Shown here in pieces: positions 50,477-58,469 of a stretch of 64,000 nucleotides of DNA; within the stretch, counting starts at the first letter, position 1; each line of letters starts with the position of its first letter. The translations under genes were made by a program, and so were the position numbers. Source of the stretch: Streptomyces sp. NRRL F-5123 (GTDB lineage: Bacteria; Actinomycetota; Actinomycetes; Streptomycetales; Streptomycetaceae); assembly GCF_000721495.1 (NCBI RefSeq), contig NZ_JOHY01000013.1:75313-139312 (forward strand), given 5' to 3'. The notes under the pieces were generated by a model. The model made no database searches. It was not told where the DNA came from and saw only the letters and a program-made list of their open reading frames with translations.

Positions 50477-52822
50477 TCAGGCGCCCGCCGAGGTGCGGCG
50501 AGCGGCGACCACCAGCTGGCCGAGCGCGAGGCCGCCGTCCCCCGGTGGGACGAGGCGGTGCGCCAGCACCGTGAAGCCGTCGGCGCGCAGCCCGCGGGCG
50601 CACGCCCGGGCCAGCAGGGCGTTGCCGAACACCCCGCCGGACAGCACCACGGTCTCCAGCCCGTGCCGCTCGCGGGCGGCCGCGCAGCCGCGCCGTACGA
50701 GACCGGAGACGGCGGCGTGGAAGCGCGCGGCGACCGTGCCCGCACCGGCGCCCGCCCGCAGGTCCGCGAGCACGGCCGCCAGCACCGGGCCCGGCTCGGC
50801 GACGAGTTCGGCGTCCGTGCCGGGCCGCAGCCCGAAGGCGTAGCCGGCGCCGTCCGCGGTGGCGCCGGGGCCCGCCGCCACCGCCGCGGCCTCCAGCTCC
50901 ACGGCGGCCTGCGCCTCGTAGCCCGCCAGCTGGCACACCCCGGCGAGCGAGGAGACCGCGTCGAAGAGCCGTCCCATGCTGGAGGTCGGCACGCAGTTCA
51001 TCCCGCGCTCCAGCTGCCGCTCCAGCACCCGCAGCTCGTCCGCCGGGCAGGCCACGACCGGCGCCAGCCCGCCGTCCCAGCCCAGGCCCGCGGCCCGCAG
51101 GTGCGCCAGCGCCATCCGGTACGGGCGGCGCACCGCCGCGTCGCCGCCCGGCAGCGGCACGTACGCCAGCCGGCACCAGCGGGTGAAACCGGCGTAGTCG
51201 GCGAGCAGGAACTCCCCGCCCCACACCGCCCCGTCGTCGCCGTAGCCGGTGCCGTCGAAGGCCACACCGATGACCCGACGGGTGCCGTCGAGCCCGTGCT
51301 CGGCCATGGCGGCGGCCACGTGCGCGTGGTGGTGCTGCACGCGCACCAGCGGCCGGCCGTCGCGGTGGGTCTGCGCCCACCGCGCCGAGCGGTAGCGCGG
51401 ATGCCGGTCGGCGGCCAGCAACCGCGGGCGCACCGCGGTGACCTCCGCCAGCTGCTGCCCGGCGCGTTCGAAGGCGGCGAGGGTCGCGGGGCCGTCCATG
51501 TCGCCGATGTGCGCCGACAGCCAGGCGCGCCGCCCCTCGCCGAGGCACAGCACGTTCTTCAGGTCGCCGCCGACCGCCAGGGCGGGCGTGACGTCCACCG
51601 GCAGCGCGACCGGCAGCGGCGCGTAGCCGCGCGAGCGGCGCACCGGCGAGACCTCGCCGTCCACGACCCGCACCACCGAGTCGTCGCAGGGCACCCGGAT
51701 CGGCCGGTCGTGCACCAGCAGGGCGTCCGCGAGCGGGCCCAGCTTCGCCACCGCCTCGGCGTCGTCCGTGACGATCGGCTCCCCGGAGACATTGCCGCTG
51801 GTCATCACCAGCGCCGCGGGCCCCTGCGGGTCGCCGGGCAGCCCCAGCAGCAGGTGGTGGACGGGTGTGTACGGCAGCATCACCCCGATGTCGGGCACGC
51901 CCGGCGCCGCCGCGCCGCCCGCCCCGGGCCGCCGCCCGCGCAGCAGCACGACCGGCCGCACCGCCCCGGCCAGCAGCTCCCGCTCCCGCGGGGTGGTCCG
52001 CGCCAGCCGCTCGGCTCCCGCCAGGTCCCGCACCATCACCGCGAAGGGCTTCCCGCCCCGCGCCTTGCGCTCCCGCAGCCGCGCCACCGCCGCGGCGGCG
52101 TCCGCGTCGCAGGCCAGGTGGTAGCCGCCGAGGCCCTTGACGGCGACGACGGCGCCCGCGGCCAGCAGCGCCCGGGCCGCGGCGACCGGATCGCCGCCCG
52201 GGGCCTCGGCGTCGGGCACCACCAGCCGCAGCCGGGGGCCGCAGTCGTGGCAGGCGATCGGCTGGGCGTGGAAGCGCCGGTCCGCGGGGTCGGTGTACTC
52301 CGCCGCGCACGCGGGGCACATCGGGAAGCCCGCCATCGTGGTGTGGACGCGGTCGTACGGCAGCCCGGTCACGATCGTCAGCCGCGGCCCGCAGTTGGTG
52401 CAGCTGATGAAGGGGTGCCGGTACCGCCGGTCGGCCGGGTCGGCGAGCTCGGCCAGGCAGTCCGCGCAGGTCGCGGTGTCGGGCGGCACCGTCGTCCGGA
52501 CCGGTCCCGCGCTGCGCGAGGGCACGATGGCGAAGCCGGCACCTCCCGCCGGGGCCAGGTCGCACCGCTGCACCGACTCCACCGCCGCGAGCGGCGGCGC
52601 GTCCGGCCCGACCCGCTCGCAGAAGCGCGCCACCGCGCCGGTCGGGCCCTCCACCTCCACCAGCACGCCCTCGCCGGTGTTGGTGACCCACCCGGTGAGC
52701 CCGAGCCCGGTCGCGAGCGCGTGCACGTACGGCCGGAAGCCGACGCCCTGCACGATGCCCCGCACCGTCACCCTGCTGCGCAGCAGGCGCGGGGCGGCGG
52801 CCGGCTCGGCGAGGCCGGTCAT
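50477..52822 (-). CDS. hypF: Carbamoyltransferase HypF
   Basis: A 781-residue complete HypF. Order of domains: acylphosphatase (RVTVRGIVQGVGFRPYVHAL, residues about 17-105), two CxxC zinc fingers (CADCLAELADPADRRYRHPF, ISCTNCGPRL, MCPACAAEY, CHDCGPRL; about 110-190), YrdC-like (GPAALVMTSGNVSGEP region, about 210-390) and a Kae1/TsaD-like domain (LAADRHPRYRSARWA, HHHAHVAAAMAEHGL, GVAFDGTGYGDDGAVWGGEF). It makes carbamoyl-AMP and transfers the carbamoyl group to HypE. ATG 52822 overlaps the hypB stop; 65 bp separate it from hypC. Confidence 0.96.
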   Translation of the reverse strand: MTGLAEPAAAPRLLRSRVTVRGIVQGVGFRPYVHALATGLGLTGWVTNTGEGVLVEVEGPTGAVARFCERVGPDAPPLAAVESVQRCDLAPAGGAGFAIVPSRSAGPVRTTVPPDTATCADCLAELADPADRRYRHPFISCTNCGPRLTIVTGLPYDRVHTTMAGFPMCPACAAEYTDPADRRFHAQPIACHDCGPRLRLVVPDAEAPGGDPVAAARALLAAGAVVAVKGLGGYHLACDADAAAAVARLRERKARGGKPFAVMVRDLAGAERLARTTPRERELLAGAVRPVVLLRGRRPGAGGAAAPGVPDIGVMLPYTPVHHLLLGLPGDPQGPAALVMTSGNVSGEPIVTDDAEAVAKLGPLADALLVHDRPIRVPCDDSVVRVVDGEVSPVRRSRGYAPLPVALPVDVTPALAVGGDLKNVLCLGEGRRAWLSAHIGDMDGPATLAAFERAGQQLAEVTAVRPRLLAADRHPRYRSARWAQTHRDGRPLVRVQHHHAHVAAAMAEHGLDGTRRVIGVAFDGTGYGDDGAVWGGEFLLADYAGFTRWCRLAYVPLPGGDAAVRRPYRMALAHLRAAGLGWDGGLAPVVACPADELRVLERQLERGMNCVPTSSMGRLFDAVSSLAGVCQLAGYEAQAAVELEAAAVAAGPGATADGAGYAFGLRPGTDAELVAEPGPVLAAVLADLRAGAGAGTVAARFHAAVSGLVRRGCAAARERHGLETVVLSGGVFGNALLARACARGLRADGFTVLAHRLVPPGDGGLALGQLVVAARRTSAGA

Positions 52823-53943
52823 GACTCGGCGGCCACCGGGCCGGACACCCCGGCGTCCGCCCGCCCGTGTCCGGGGCCGGCGTCCTCGTGGCCCGGGGTG
52901 CGCGCGTGCGCGTGCCCGGCGTCGAGGCCGGGGGAGTGGTCGTGCCCGGCGTCGAGGCCGAGTGAGCCGGGGGAGTGGCCGTGACCGGCGTCGTGGCCGC
53001 GGGCGTGCTCGTGCGGGAGCCCGCCGTCACCGGCGTGTGCCGGTTCGGCGCAGGGCGCGTGCGCCGGGCCGGGGGCGGGCGCCGCGGTGTGTCCGTGGCC
53101 GGGGCTGTCGGCGCGAGCGGGCTCGGCGCCAAGCGCGTACGCCGGTGCGTCGACGTGGACGTGTGCCGGTCCGGCGGCGTCCGCGTGCGCCGGCCCGTGC
53201 CCCCGGGCGGGCGCGTGACCGTCGTCGTGGGCGTGGGTGTGACCCGCCGCCGCCCCGCTGCGGGCCATGACCGGGGAGTGCCGCGGGCCCCCGGCGGCCA
53301 CGGCCGCGGCCCGCTCCAGCAGGGCGCCCGCGCCGAGCCCGTCGCGCACCGAGGTCAGCAGCACCTCCACCCCGGGGTTGACCTGCGCGACGTTGGCGCG
53401 GAAGGCGGCCTCGTCGAAGTCCGCCGCCTGCGCGAGGTCGGTCTTCGTCACCACCACCAGGTGCGCGAGGCCGAAAGCCGCCGGGTACTTGAGCGGCTTG
53501 TCCTCGCCCTCGGTGACGGACGCGAGCACCACCCGCAGCGTCTCGCCGAGGTCGTAGGAGGCCGGGCACACCAGGTTGCCGACGTTCTCGACGAAGAGGA
53601 TCGCGGTGCCGTCCGGCAGCCAGCCGTCCAGGTGGCGCGCGAGCATGTGCGCCTCCAGATGGCACAGCCCGTCGGTGAGCACCTGCTTGACGGGGGCTCC
53701 GGAGCGAGCGAGGCGCCGCGCGTCGTTCTCGGTGGCGAGGTCGGCGGTGAGCGCGGCGACCCGCAGGCCGCGGCCGGCCGCGAGCAGCAGCTCCTGCTCC
53801 AGCAGCGCGGTCTTGCCGCTGCCCGGGCTGGACAGCAGGTTGACCACCGCCGTGCCGCGGGCGGCGAGTCCGGCGCGCAGCGCCTGGGCGCGGGCGTCGT
53901 TGCCCGCCAGGACGGCCTGCTGGAGGTCCACCACTCGGCACAT
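52819..53943 (-). CDS. hypB: Hydrogenase nickel-insertion GTPase HypB with C-terminal His-rich tail
   Basis: A 374-residue HypB. Residues about 1-222 form the GTPase: G1 NLLSSPGSGKTALLEQEL, metal-site CHLEAHMLARHLD, FVENVGNLVCPASYDLGE and NKxD-like VVVTKTDLAQAADFD. The remaining 150 residues are a low-complexity tail with 24 His, many as GH, AH and PGH units (THAHDDGHAPARGHGPAH). In most HypB proteins the His-rich nickel-storage region is N-terminal, before the P-loop; here the GTPase begins at residue 1 and the His-rich part is at the C-terminus. The tail repeats short Asp/Gly/His phrases (LDAGHDHSPGLDAGHAHA). It inserts nickel into the large subunit with HypA. Confidence 0.94.
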   Translation of the reverse strand: MCRVVDLQQAVLAGNDARAQALRAGLAARGTAVVNLLSSPGSGKTALLEQELLLAAGRGLRVAALTADLATENDARRLARSGAPVKQVLTDGLCHLEAHMLARHLDGWLPDGTAILFVENVGNLVCPASYDLGETLRVVLASVTEGEDKPLKYPAAFGLAHLVVVTKTDLAQAADFDEAAFRANVAQVNPGVEVLLTSVRDGLGAGALLERAAAVAAGGPRHSPVMARSGAAAGHTHAHDDGHAPARGHGPAHADAAGPAHVHVDAPAYALGAEPARADSPGHGHTAAPAPGPAHAPCAEPAHAGDGGLPHEHARGHDAGHGHSPGSLGLDAGHDHSPGLDAGHAHARTPGHEDAGPGHGRADAGVSGPVAAES

Positions 53944-53946
53944 GCT

Positions 53947-54345
53947 TCAGCGCTCCTCGCCGCTCGGTCCGGCCGCGGCCGCGGCCGGCGGTGTGCCGCC
54001 GCTCGCGAACCGCACCCCGGTGATCTGCAGTTCACGGCCGCTCAGCAGCTCGGCCGCGGCCGATCCGCACGCCGGGCAGCACAGGTCGGGCGGCATCCCG
54101 ACCGCCCACTCGCCGGCGCACGGCGCGCACCTGGCGCGCCCCGGCACGGTCTCGGTGAGCAGCTCGGCGCCCTCCAGCACCGTGCCCTCGCAGCCCAGTG
54201 CGAAGCCGAAGGACAGCGCGTCGGGCACCACCCCGGCAAGCTCGCCGACCCGCAGGTGCACGCTGTGCACGCCGGTGGCGCCGGCGGCCCGAGCCGCCTC
54301 CTCCACCTGCCCGATCACCGCCATCGCGATGGACATCTCGTGCAT
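53947..54345 (-). CDS. hypA: Hydrogenase nickel chaperone HypA
   Basis: A 132-residue HypA. The nickel site is the N-terminal MHEMSIA (His2). The zinc site is two CxxC-type pairs, RCAPCAGEW and LCCPACGSAA. It is longer than the usual 113-120 residues owing to an Ala/Gly/Pro tail. It works with HypB in nickel insertion. The stop is 3 bp before the hypB start. A 151-bp gap separates it from the 35-residue peptide upstream. Confidence 0.94.
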   Translation of the reverse strand: MHEMSIAMAVIGQVEEAARAAGATGVHSVHLRVGELAGVVPDALSFGFALGCEGTVLEGAELLTETVPGRARCAPCAGEWAVGMPPDLCCPACGSAAAELLSGRELQITGVRFASGGTPPAAAAAGPSGEER

Positions 54346-54496
54346 AGTCGTCTTCTCCGCCGGCCGTCCCCGCCGCCCTCCAGTCAAGGACCCGGCGTCA
54401 GCGGCCGACCGCCGCCACGCCGTCGCGGCAGCGGCCGGTGACCCGATCGGCGCAAGAGCGGGCGGCGCTGCCCGCAGCCCCGGCCCCGCGGCGGCG

Positions 54497-54604
54497 TCAC
54501 ATCGCGCGCATCCGCAGGTAGCGCCGGATGTCCGGGACGACCTGGGCGATGGCGGCGCCGACGGCCGCCGCGGCGGTACCGACCGCCAGCATCTTCTTCA
54601 CCAT
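54497..54604 (-). CDS. 35-aa hydrogenase-associated small protein (DUF6893-like)
   Basis: A 35-residue peptide beginning MVKKMLAVGTAAAAVGAAIA and ending PDIRRYLRMRAM: a short basic head, one hydrophobic helix of about 15 residues, and a basic tail. GAGGAG lies 9 nt before the ATG, and the start overlaps the stop of the maturation protease gene by 7 bp. Small proteins of this form occur at the same place in Streptomyces type 5 hydrogenase operons (DUF6893 in annotation). It may anchor a complex component to the membrane, but that is a guess from shape. Confidence 0.78.
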   Translation of the reverse strand: MVKKMLAVGTAAAAVGAAIAQVVPDIRRYLRMRAM

Positions 54605-55227
54605 GGCGAAGTGCTCCTCTCGTGTGTGACCGCGTCCGGGACCGCGCGGTCCCCGTCCTGCCGCCTGGGCAGGCCGTCCGTGCCCCCTGCCGCCCCGGCC
54701 GCCGCGCCCGCGGGCGCCGGTCCGTCCGCCGCCGCCCCCACGAGCCCGCGGACCAGCCCGACCGCTGCCGGGACCGCCGCCTCGACGGCGGGGCTCAGGC
54801 CCATGCCCTCCCCGACGTCCGCCGGTTCGCAGCCCACGACCACGACCCGGCGCGGGGGAGTGCCGCCGGTGCCCGCGCACAGCGTGCCCAGCAGGGCCAG
54901 CACCGCGTCCGGCGTCATCCGGTGCCCGTCGAGCACGGCTCCGGCGCCCGCGGCCGTACCGCACTCCCCGGCGTCGAGGACGTACAGCGTGCCGGGGGCG
55001 CCGCCGCGCGCGGTGGCGTCGACGAGCACGAGGGTGTCGTAGCCGTCCAGCAGCCGGTAGGCGAGGTCCACTCCGCGCACCCCGGCGTCCAGGACCTCGA
55101 CACCCGCGGGCAGCCCGGCGCGCGGCAGCCGCCGTACGGTCTCCACGCCGAAGGCGTCGTCGCCGAGGAAGATGTTGCCGACCCCCGCGACCAGCGTCCT
55201 GGGGGGAGCGGAGCACGCCGCGGTCAT
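54598..55227 (-). CDS. Hydrogenase maturation protease (HupD/HycI-like)
   Basis: A 209-residue endopeptidase of the HycI/HybD family. The nickel-sensing motif is LVAGVGNIFLGDDAFGVETV (Asp, residues about 20-30), and the second Asp and His sites are in VEVLDAGVRGVDLAYRLL and DGHRMTPDAVLALL. It should cleave the large-subunit C-terminus after nickel insertion. The last 50 residues (PAPAGAAAGAAGGTDG and beyond) are an unusual extension. ATG 55227 overlaps the preceding gene's stop; it ends inside the 35-residue peptide start. Confidence 0.9.
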   Translation of the reverse strand: MTAACSAPPRTLVAGVGNIFLGDDAFGVETVRRLPRAGLPAGVEVLDAGVRGVDLAYRLLDGYDTLVLVDATARGGAPGTLYVLDAGECGTAAGAGAVLDGHRMTPDAVLALLGTLCAGTGGTPPRRVVVVGCEPADVGEGMGLSPAVEAAVPAAVGLVRGLVGAAADGPAPAGAAAGAAGGTDGLPRRQDGDRAVPDAVTHERSTSPW

Positions 55228-56612
55228 GCGTCCTCCAGCGGGCTGATCTCGTCCGGCTGGAAATACAGGAACCGGCCCTGCTCGCGCCGGATGTCCGCGC
55301 CCGGGTCGCCGTCGACGGTCACCGCGAGGTGCACCCCGCCGTCCACGTCGTGCAGCACCGCCTCGACCAGCGCGCCGCGGCCGTGCAGGAAGAGGTCCTG
55401 CGCGTCGGTGCGGCGCAGTCCCGGCCGCAGCACGACCCGGCTGCCCGCGCCGACCTCGCGGCCGGCGACCAGGACGCGGTCGGTGTCCGGATCCACGGTG
55501 CGGTCCCCGCCCGGGTCCCACCACGGGGTGCCGGGCTCCCCCAGCAAGTCCGCCTCGCCCGACGGGGTGCCGGGACCGGTGACCTCGCGCAGCGAGCGCA
55601 CCGCGCCGTGCAGCCGCTCCAGGACCTCCGGCGGCATCGAGTCGGCGAGGTCCACGACGGCGGCGGCGCGCGGGTCCGTGCCGCGGGCCTCGCGCTTCTC
55701 CCGGTCGGTCAGCGTCGCCGTGCGCAGCGTCAGGATCTCGTCGATCTCCAGCGCGTCGTACAGCGCGCCGGGGCTCTCCGGCGCCACGGCCGGGTGGTCC
55801 TCCAGGATGATCGGCGAGGCCAGCACCACGTCCGCGCCGCCGTCCCGCCCGGCGAGCACCGGCCAGGACCGCACGTTCCCGCAACTGCCGGCCGCGGCCC
55901 TGGCCCATTCCGGAGGGTCGGTCAGCGACAGGAAGCGGCCCGCGTCAAGACCGAGCATCAGGTGGGCGGAGATCAGCGCCCGCGGCAGCGCAGCCGTACG
56001 GTCGGCGTCCGCGGCCGGAGCCGTCCGCGCGGTGTTGTCCACCGCGGCGGTGAGCCGCAACGCCGCGTACGGGCCCGGCAGCTCGGCCGCGGTGAGCGTG
56101 ACGCGGCCGTGCAGCGGCTCGCGGGTGTGCACCAGCCGGCCCACGAGCCGCCCGTACTCGTGGACGTCCTCGCTCTCCTCGCGCCCCGCGACGGTGAAGT
56201 CCGCGGTGTGCCCGGCGGCGAGCTCGGTCACCGGCACCTCGATCGTGACGCGCTCCTCCACGCCCTCGTCCCACGCGGTGAGCACCCGGTCGGCCAGTTC
56301 CAGCTCGCCGGTGTCCGCGAAGCCGCCGCCGGGCAGCGCCCGCTGCACCCGGCGCCGCCGGGCGTGCAGGAACCGCAGCTCGGCGTGCAGGACGGCACCG
56401 CGCCGCGGCTCCATCAGCACCTCGGTGCGCTGGAAGGAGTGCTCGCCGCTCGCCTCGCCCCAGCCCGGCGGCGCGAGCACCCCGAACTGCCAGCGCAGCC
56501 TGTTCTTCGCCGCCGACGCCCGGTAGGGGTAGAGGACGTAGCCCTCGAAGAGCACGGCGTCCGCCACCGCGCGGGCCGCCGCGAAACGATCCCCGGCGTC
56601 CGTCGCCGTCAT
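55224..56612 (-). CDS. Uncharacterised hydrogenase-cluster protein, 462 aa
   Basis: A 462-residue protein not recognised beyond its position. It begins MTATDAGDRFAAARAVADAV and LFEGYVLYPYRASAAKNRLR, continues with WQFGVLAPPGW, and contains a central region (LISAHLMLGLDAGRFLSLTD) and EILTLRTATLTDREKREARG. The C-terminal part (DRVLVAGREVGAGSRVVLRPG, then AQDLFLHGRGALVEAVLHDV, FLYFQPDEISPLEDA) is beta-rich. No signal peptide, Cys cluster or ATP motif was found. It is overlapped on both sides by operon genes, so it is certainly expressed with the hydrogenase. A structural or assembly partner of the large complex is possible. Confidence 0.85.
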   Translation of the reverse strand: MTATDAGDRFAAARAVADAVLFEGYVLYPYRASAAKNRLRWQFGVLAPPGWGEASGEHSFQRTEVLMEPRRGAVLHAELRFLHARRRRVQRALPGGGFADTGELELADRVLTAWDEGVEERVTIEVPVTELAAGHTADFTVAGREESEDVHEYGRLVGRLVHTREPLHGRVTLTAAELPGPYAALRLTAAVDNTARTAPAADADRTAALPRALISAHLMLGLDAGRFLSLTDPPEWARAAAGSCGNVRSWPVLAGRDGGADVVLASPIILEDHPAVAPESPGALYDALEIDEILTLRTATLTDREKREARGTDPRAAAVVDLADSMPPEVLERLHGAVRSLREVTGPGTPSGEADLLGEPGTPWWDPGGDRTVDPDTDRVLVAGREVGAGSRVVLRPGLRRTDAQDLFLHGRGALVEAVLHDVDGGVHLAVTVDGDPGADIRREQGRFLYFQPDEISPLEDA

Positions 56613-57265
56613 CAGGCCGCACCGCCCGCGACGACGTCCCGGTCCGCCGCGGCGAGCAGCGACTCCACGGCGGCCTCCCACGAGGGCAGCGCGTGCCGGG
56701 AGCGGTAGGCCAGCAGCGCGTCCATCGCCGGGCGCGGCAGCCGCAGCCACCCGCAGCCGGGGAAGTGCTGCTCGACCATCTCCCGCCACACCGCGACCGG
56801 CATGCGGTACGCCGCCTCGCGGTCCCACGGCACCGGCTCCACCCGGAAGCCGCCGGGCCCGGTGAAGGCCGTCCCGGCGAAGAGCACCAGCAGCGGCACC
56901 TCGCCGTCCTCCAGCGCATCGAAGTAGCGCGTCGCCGCCACGTCCATGTCGTACGTGCACGGCACCGGCAGGTCCACCTCGGTCTCGCCGGTGAAGCCCG
57001 GCACCACCAGCGACACCTGCGCGAACTGCAGCGGCAGCAGAGTGCGGCCCCAGCGCGACCGCACGCCGAACAGGTCGGCCAGGCCCGCCGCCTCGCCCGC
57101 CGAGTAGCCGCGCCGGGCCGGCTCGATCCGGAACTGGCAGCGCAGCGCCATCGCGTGCACCCTGGTGCCGGGACCGGCGGTCACCCGCAGCCGGAAGACC
57201 AGCGTGGGACCGGCGGCGTAGCGGTCGGCGCGCACCCCGGTGCACGCGAAGGAGAAGCCCGTCAC
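56612..57265 (-). CDS. DUF6084-like hydrogenase-associated protein
   Basis: A 217-residue protein with GTG start at 57265 overlapping the DUF5947 gene stop. It reads GFSFACTGVRADRYAAGPTL, then VFRLRVTAGPGTRVHAMALR, CQFRIEPARRGYSAGEAAGL and LLPLQFAQVSLVVPGFTG, ending MDALLAYRSRHALPSWEAAV. This corresponds to the DUF6084 family that accompanies type 5 hydrogenase operons of actinomycetes. The beta-rich first half looks like a sandwich domain. No catalytic motif is seen; function unknown. Confidence 0.82.
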   Translation of the reverse strand: MTGFSFACTGVRADRYAAGPTLVFRLRVTAGPGTRVHAMALRCQFRIEPARRGYSAGEAAGLADLFGVRSRWGRTLLPLQFAQVSLVVPGFTGETEVDLPVPCTYDMDVAATRYFDALEDGEVPLLVLFAGTAFTGPGGFRVEPVPWDREAAYRMPVAVWREMVEQHFPGCGWLRLPRPAMDALLAYRSRHALPSWEAAVESLLAAADRDVVAGGAA

Positions 57266-57906
57266 GCGGCGCCCCCCAGGTACGGCCGGGCGCGCCCGGC
57301 GACCGAGGCGAAGAAGTCGTCGAGCGCGGCCCGGGCCTCGGCGCCGCCGTCGAAGCCCTGCCACAGCAGCCGCATCCGGCCGACGAGTTCGTAGCAGGCG
57401 TCGATCGGGACGAGGTAGCAGGCGCAGCCGCCGTCCTCGCGTCGCAGCAGCAGCGCCTCGACGTCCGGCTGGAGCAGGGCGGCGAGCCGGGTGCGGTCCA
57501 GCACCTCCTGCCAGGACGCCGGGTCCAGCTCGCTCTCGGTGGCGCCCGCCGGGCTCGGGTAGAGGGCGACGAAGCGGTCCAGGGCGGCGTTGCGGAAGAA
57601 GAACACCACCCCGACCGGGATGCGCAAGCGCTCCCAGGCCGCGTCGTCCACGGTGTGGCCGGGGTCGGCGAGCCAGCGGTCCGGCACGGTGCGGAAGCGG
57701 CCGTGGGCGGAGGCGGGGTTCTCGAAGAGCATCGCGCACGCCGGGCACGCGCAGGCCAGCGTGCGCCGGTCGGTGTCCACCAGGTGGCGGTGCCCGGCGC
57801 CCAGCCCGGCCCCGCACAGCTCGCACCGCTCGGGCCGCGGCGGGGCCGGCGCGGTGAAGCGCCGCAGTCCCGAGGGCCGGCCCGGGGTGTCCTGGCCGAC
57901 CGTCAT
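57262..57906 (-). CDS. DUF5947-like zinc-ribbon hydrogenase-associated protein
   Basis: A 214-residue protein with two paired Cys motifs: PERCELCGAGLGAGHRHLVD and ACACPACAMLFENPASAHGR, most likely a zinc ribbon. It then reads VVFFFRNAALDRFVALYPSP and GGCACYLVPIDACYELVGRM. This matches the DUF5947 family found beside the type 5 hydrogenase. The combination of zinc ribbon and hydrogenase operon suggests a maturation or electron-transfer accessory role, not proven. Confidence 0.83.
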   Translation of the reverse strand: MTVGQDTPGRPSGLRRFTAPAPPRPERCELCGAGLGAGHRHLVDTDRRTLACACPACAMLFENPASAHGRFRTVPDRWLADPGHTVDDAAWERLRIPVGVVFFFRNAALDRFVALYPSPAGATESELDPASWQEVLDRTRLAALLQPDVEALLLRREDGGCACYLVPIDACYELVGRMRLLWQGFDGGAEARAALDDFFASVAGRARPYLGGAA

Positions 57907-58469
57907 GAGGCCCCCGGCGAACCCGCCGCGCCGGGCGGCGGCCCGATCTGCAGCAGCACCGGCTCTCCCGGCCCCGCGGCCTCCAGCTCCACCCGGGTCA
58001 CCTCGGCGGCGAAGCAGGCCAGCGCGTCCTCCACCGCCCGCCGCCCGGCGTCCCCGGCGGAGGCCCCGCCGGAGCAGCCGCACCCGCCGGACGAGCCGGC
58101 GGCCCGCAGCCGCAGCACGCCCGTGTCCGCGTCGAAGCCGGCCAGCTCGACCGGCCCGCCGGGCAGCCGGCCCAGCGCCCGCGCGATGCGCTCCGGGAGG
58201 TCCTCGGGGTGCAGGTCGTGCAGCACGAACATGCCGGAGACCAGGTCGTCGCCGAGCAGCGCCTCCACCGCCCGCGGGCCCTGCCGCCGGGCCAGTTCCA
58301 GCACCCGGGCGAGCCCGGCGCCGTAGAAGTCCATGAGCGTGCGCACCAGGTCCTCGGCGGCCTCGCACGCCGCGCGGTCGCCGGTGGCCGCGAGCCGGTC
58401 GAGGACGTCCTCGACGCGCCGCCCGGCCGCCTCGGCGTCCCGTACGGGAGCCTGCGCCGGGGCGGTCAT
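57903..58469 (-). CDS. NifU-like domain protein of the hydrogenase operon
   Basis: A 188-residue protein. The N-terminal half is helical (RRVEDVLDRLAATGDRAACE, then EDLVRTLMDFYGAGLARVLE). The C-terminal half (VELAGFDADTGVLRLRAAGS, then SGGCGCSGGASAG, VEDALACFAAEVTRVELEAA) resembles a NifU C-terminal domain with its CxC motif for an Fe-S cluster. Such genes lie next to the large subunit in actinobacterial type 5 operons and may help build the small-subunit clusters. Overlaps both neighbours. Confidence 0.82.
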   Translation of the reverse strand: MTAPAQAPVRDAEAAGRRVEDVLDRLAATGDRAACEAAEDLVRTLMDFYGAGLARVLELARRQGPRAVEALLGDDLVSGMFVLHDLHPEDLPERIARALGRLPGGPVELAGFDADTGVLRLRAAGSSGGCGCSGGASAGDAGRRAVEDALACFAAEVTRVELEAAGPGEPVLLQIGPPPGAAGSPGAS

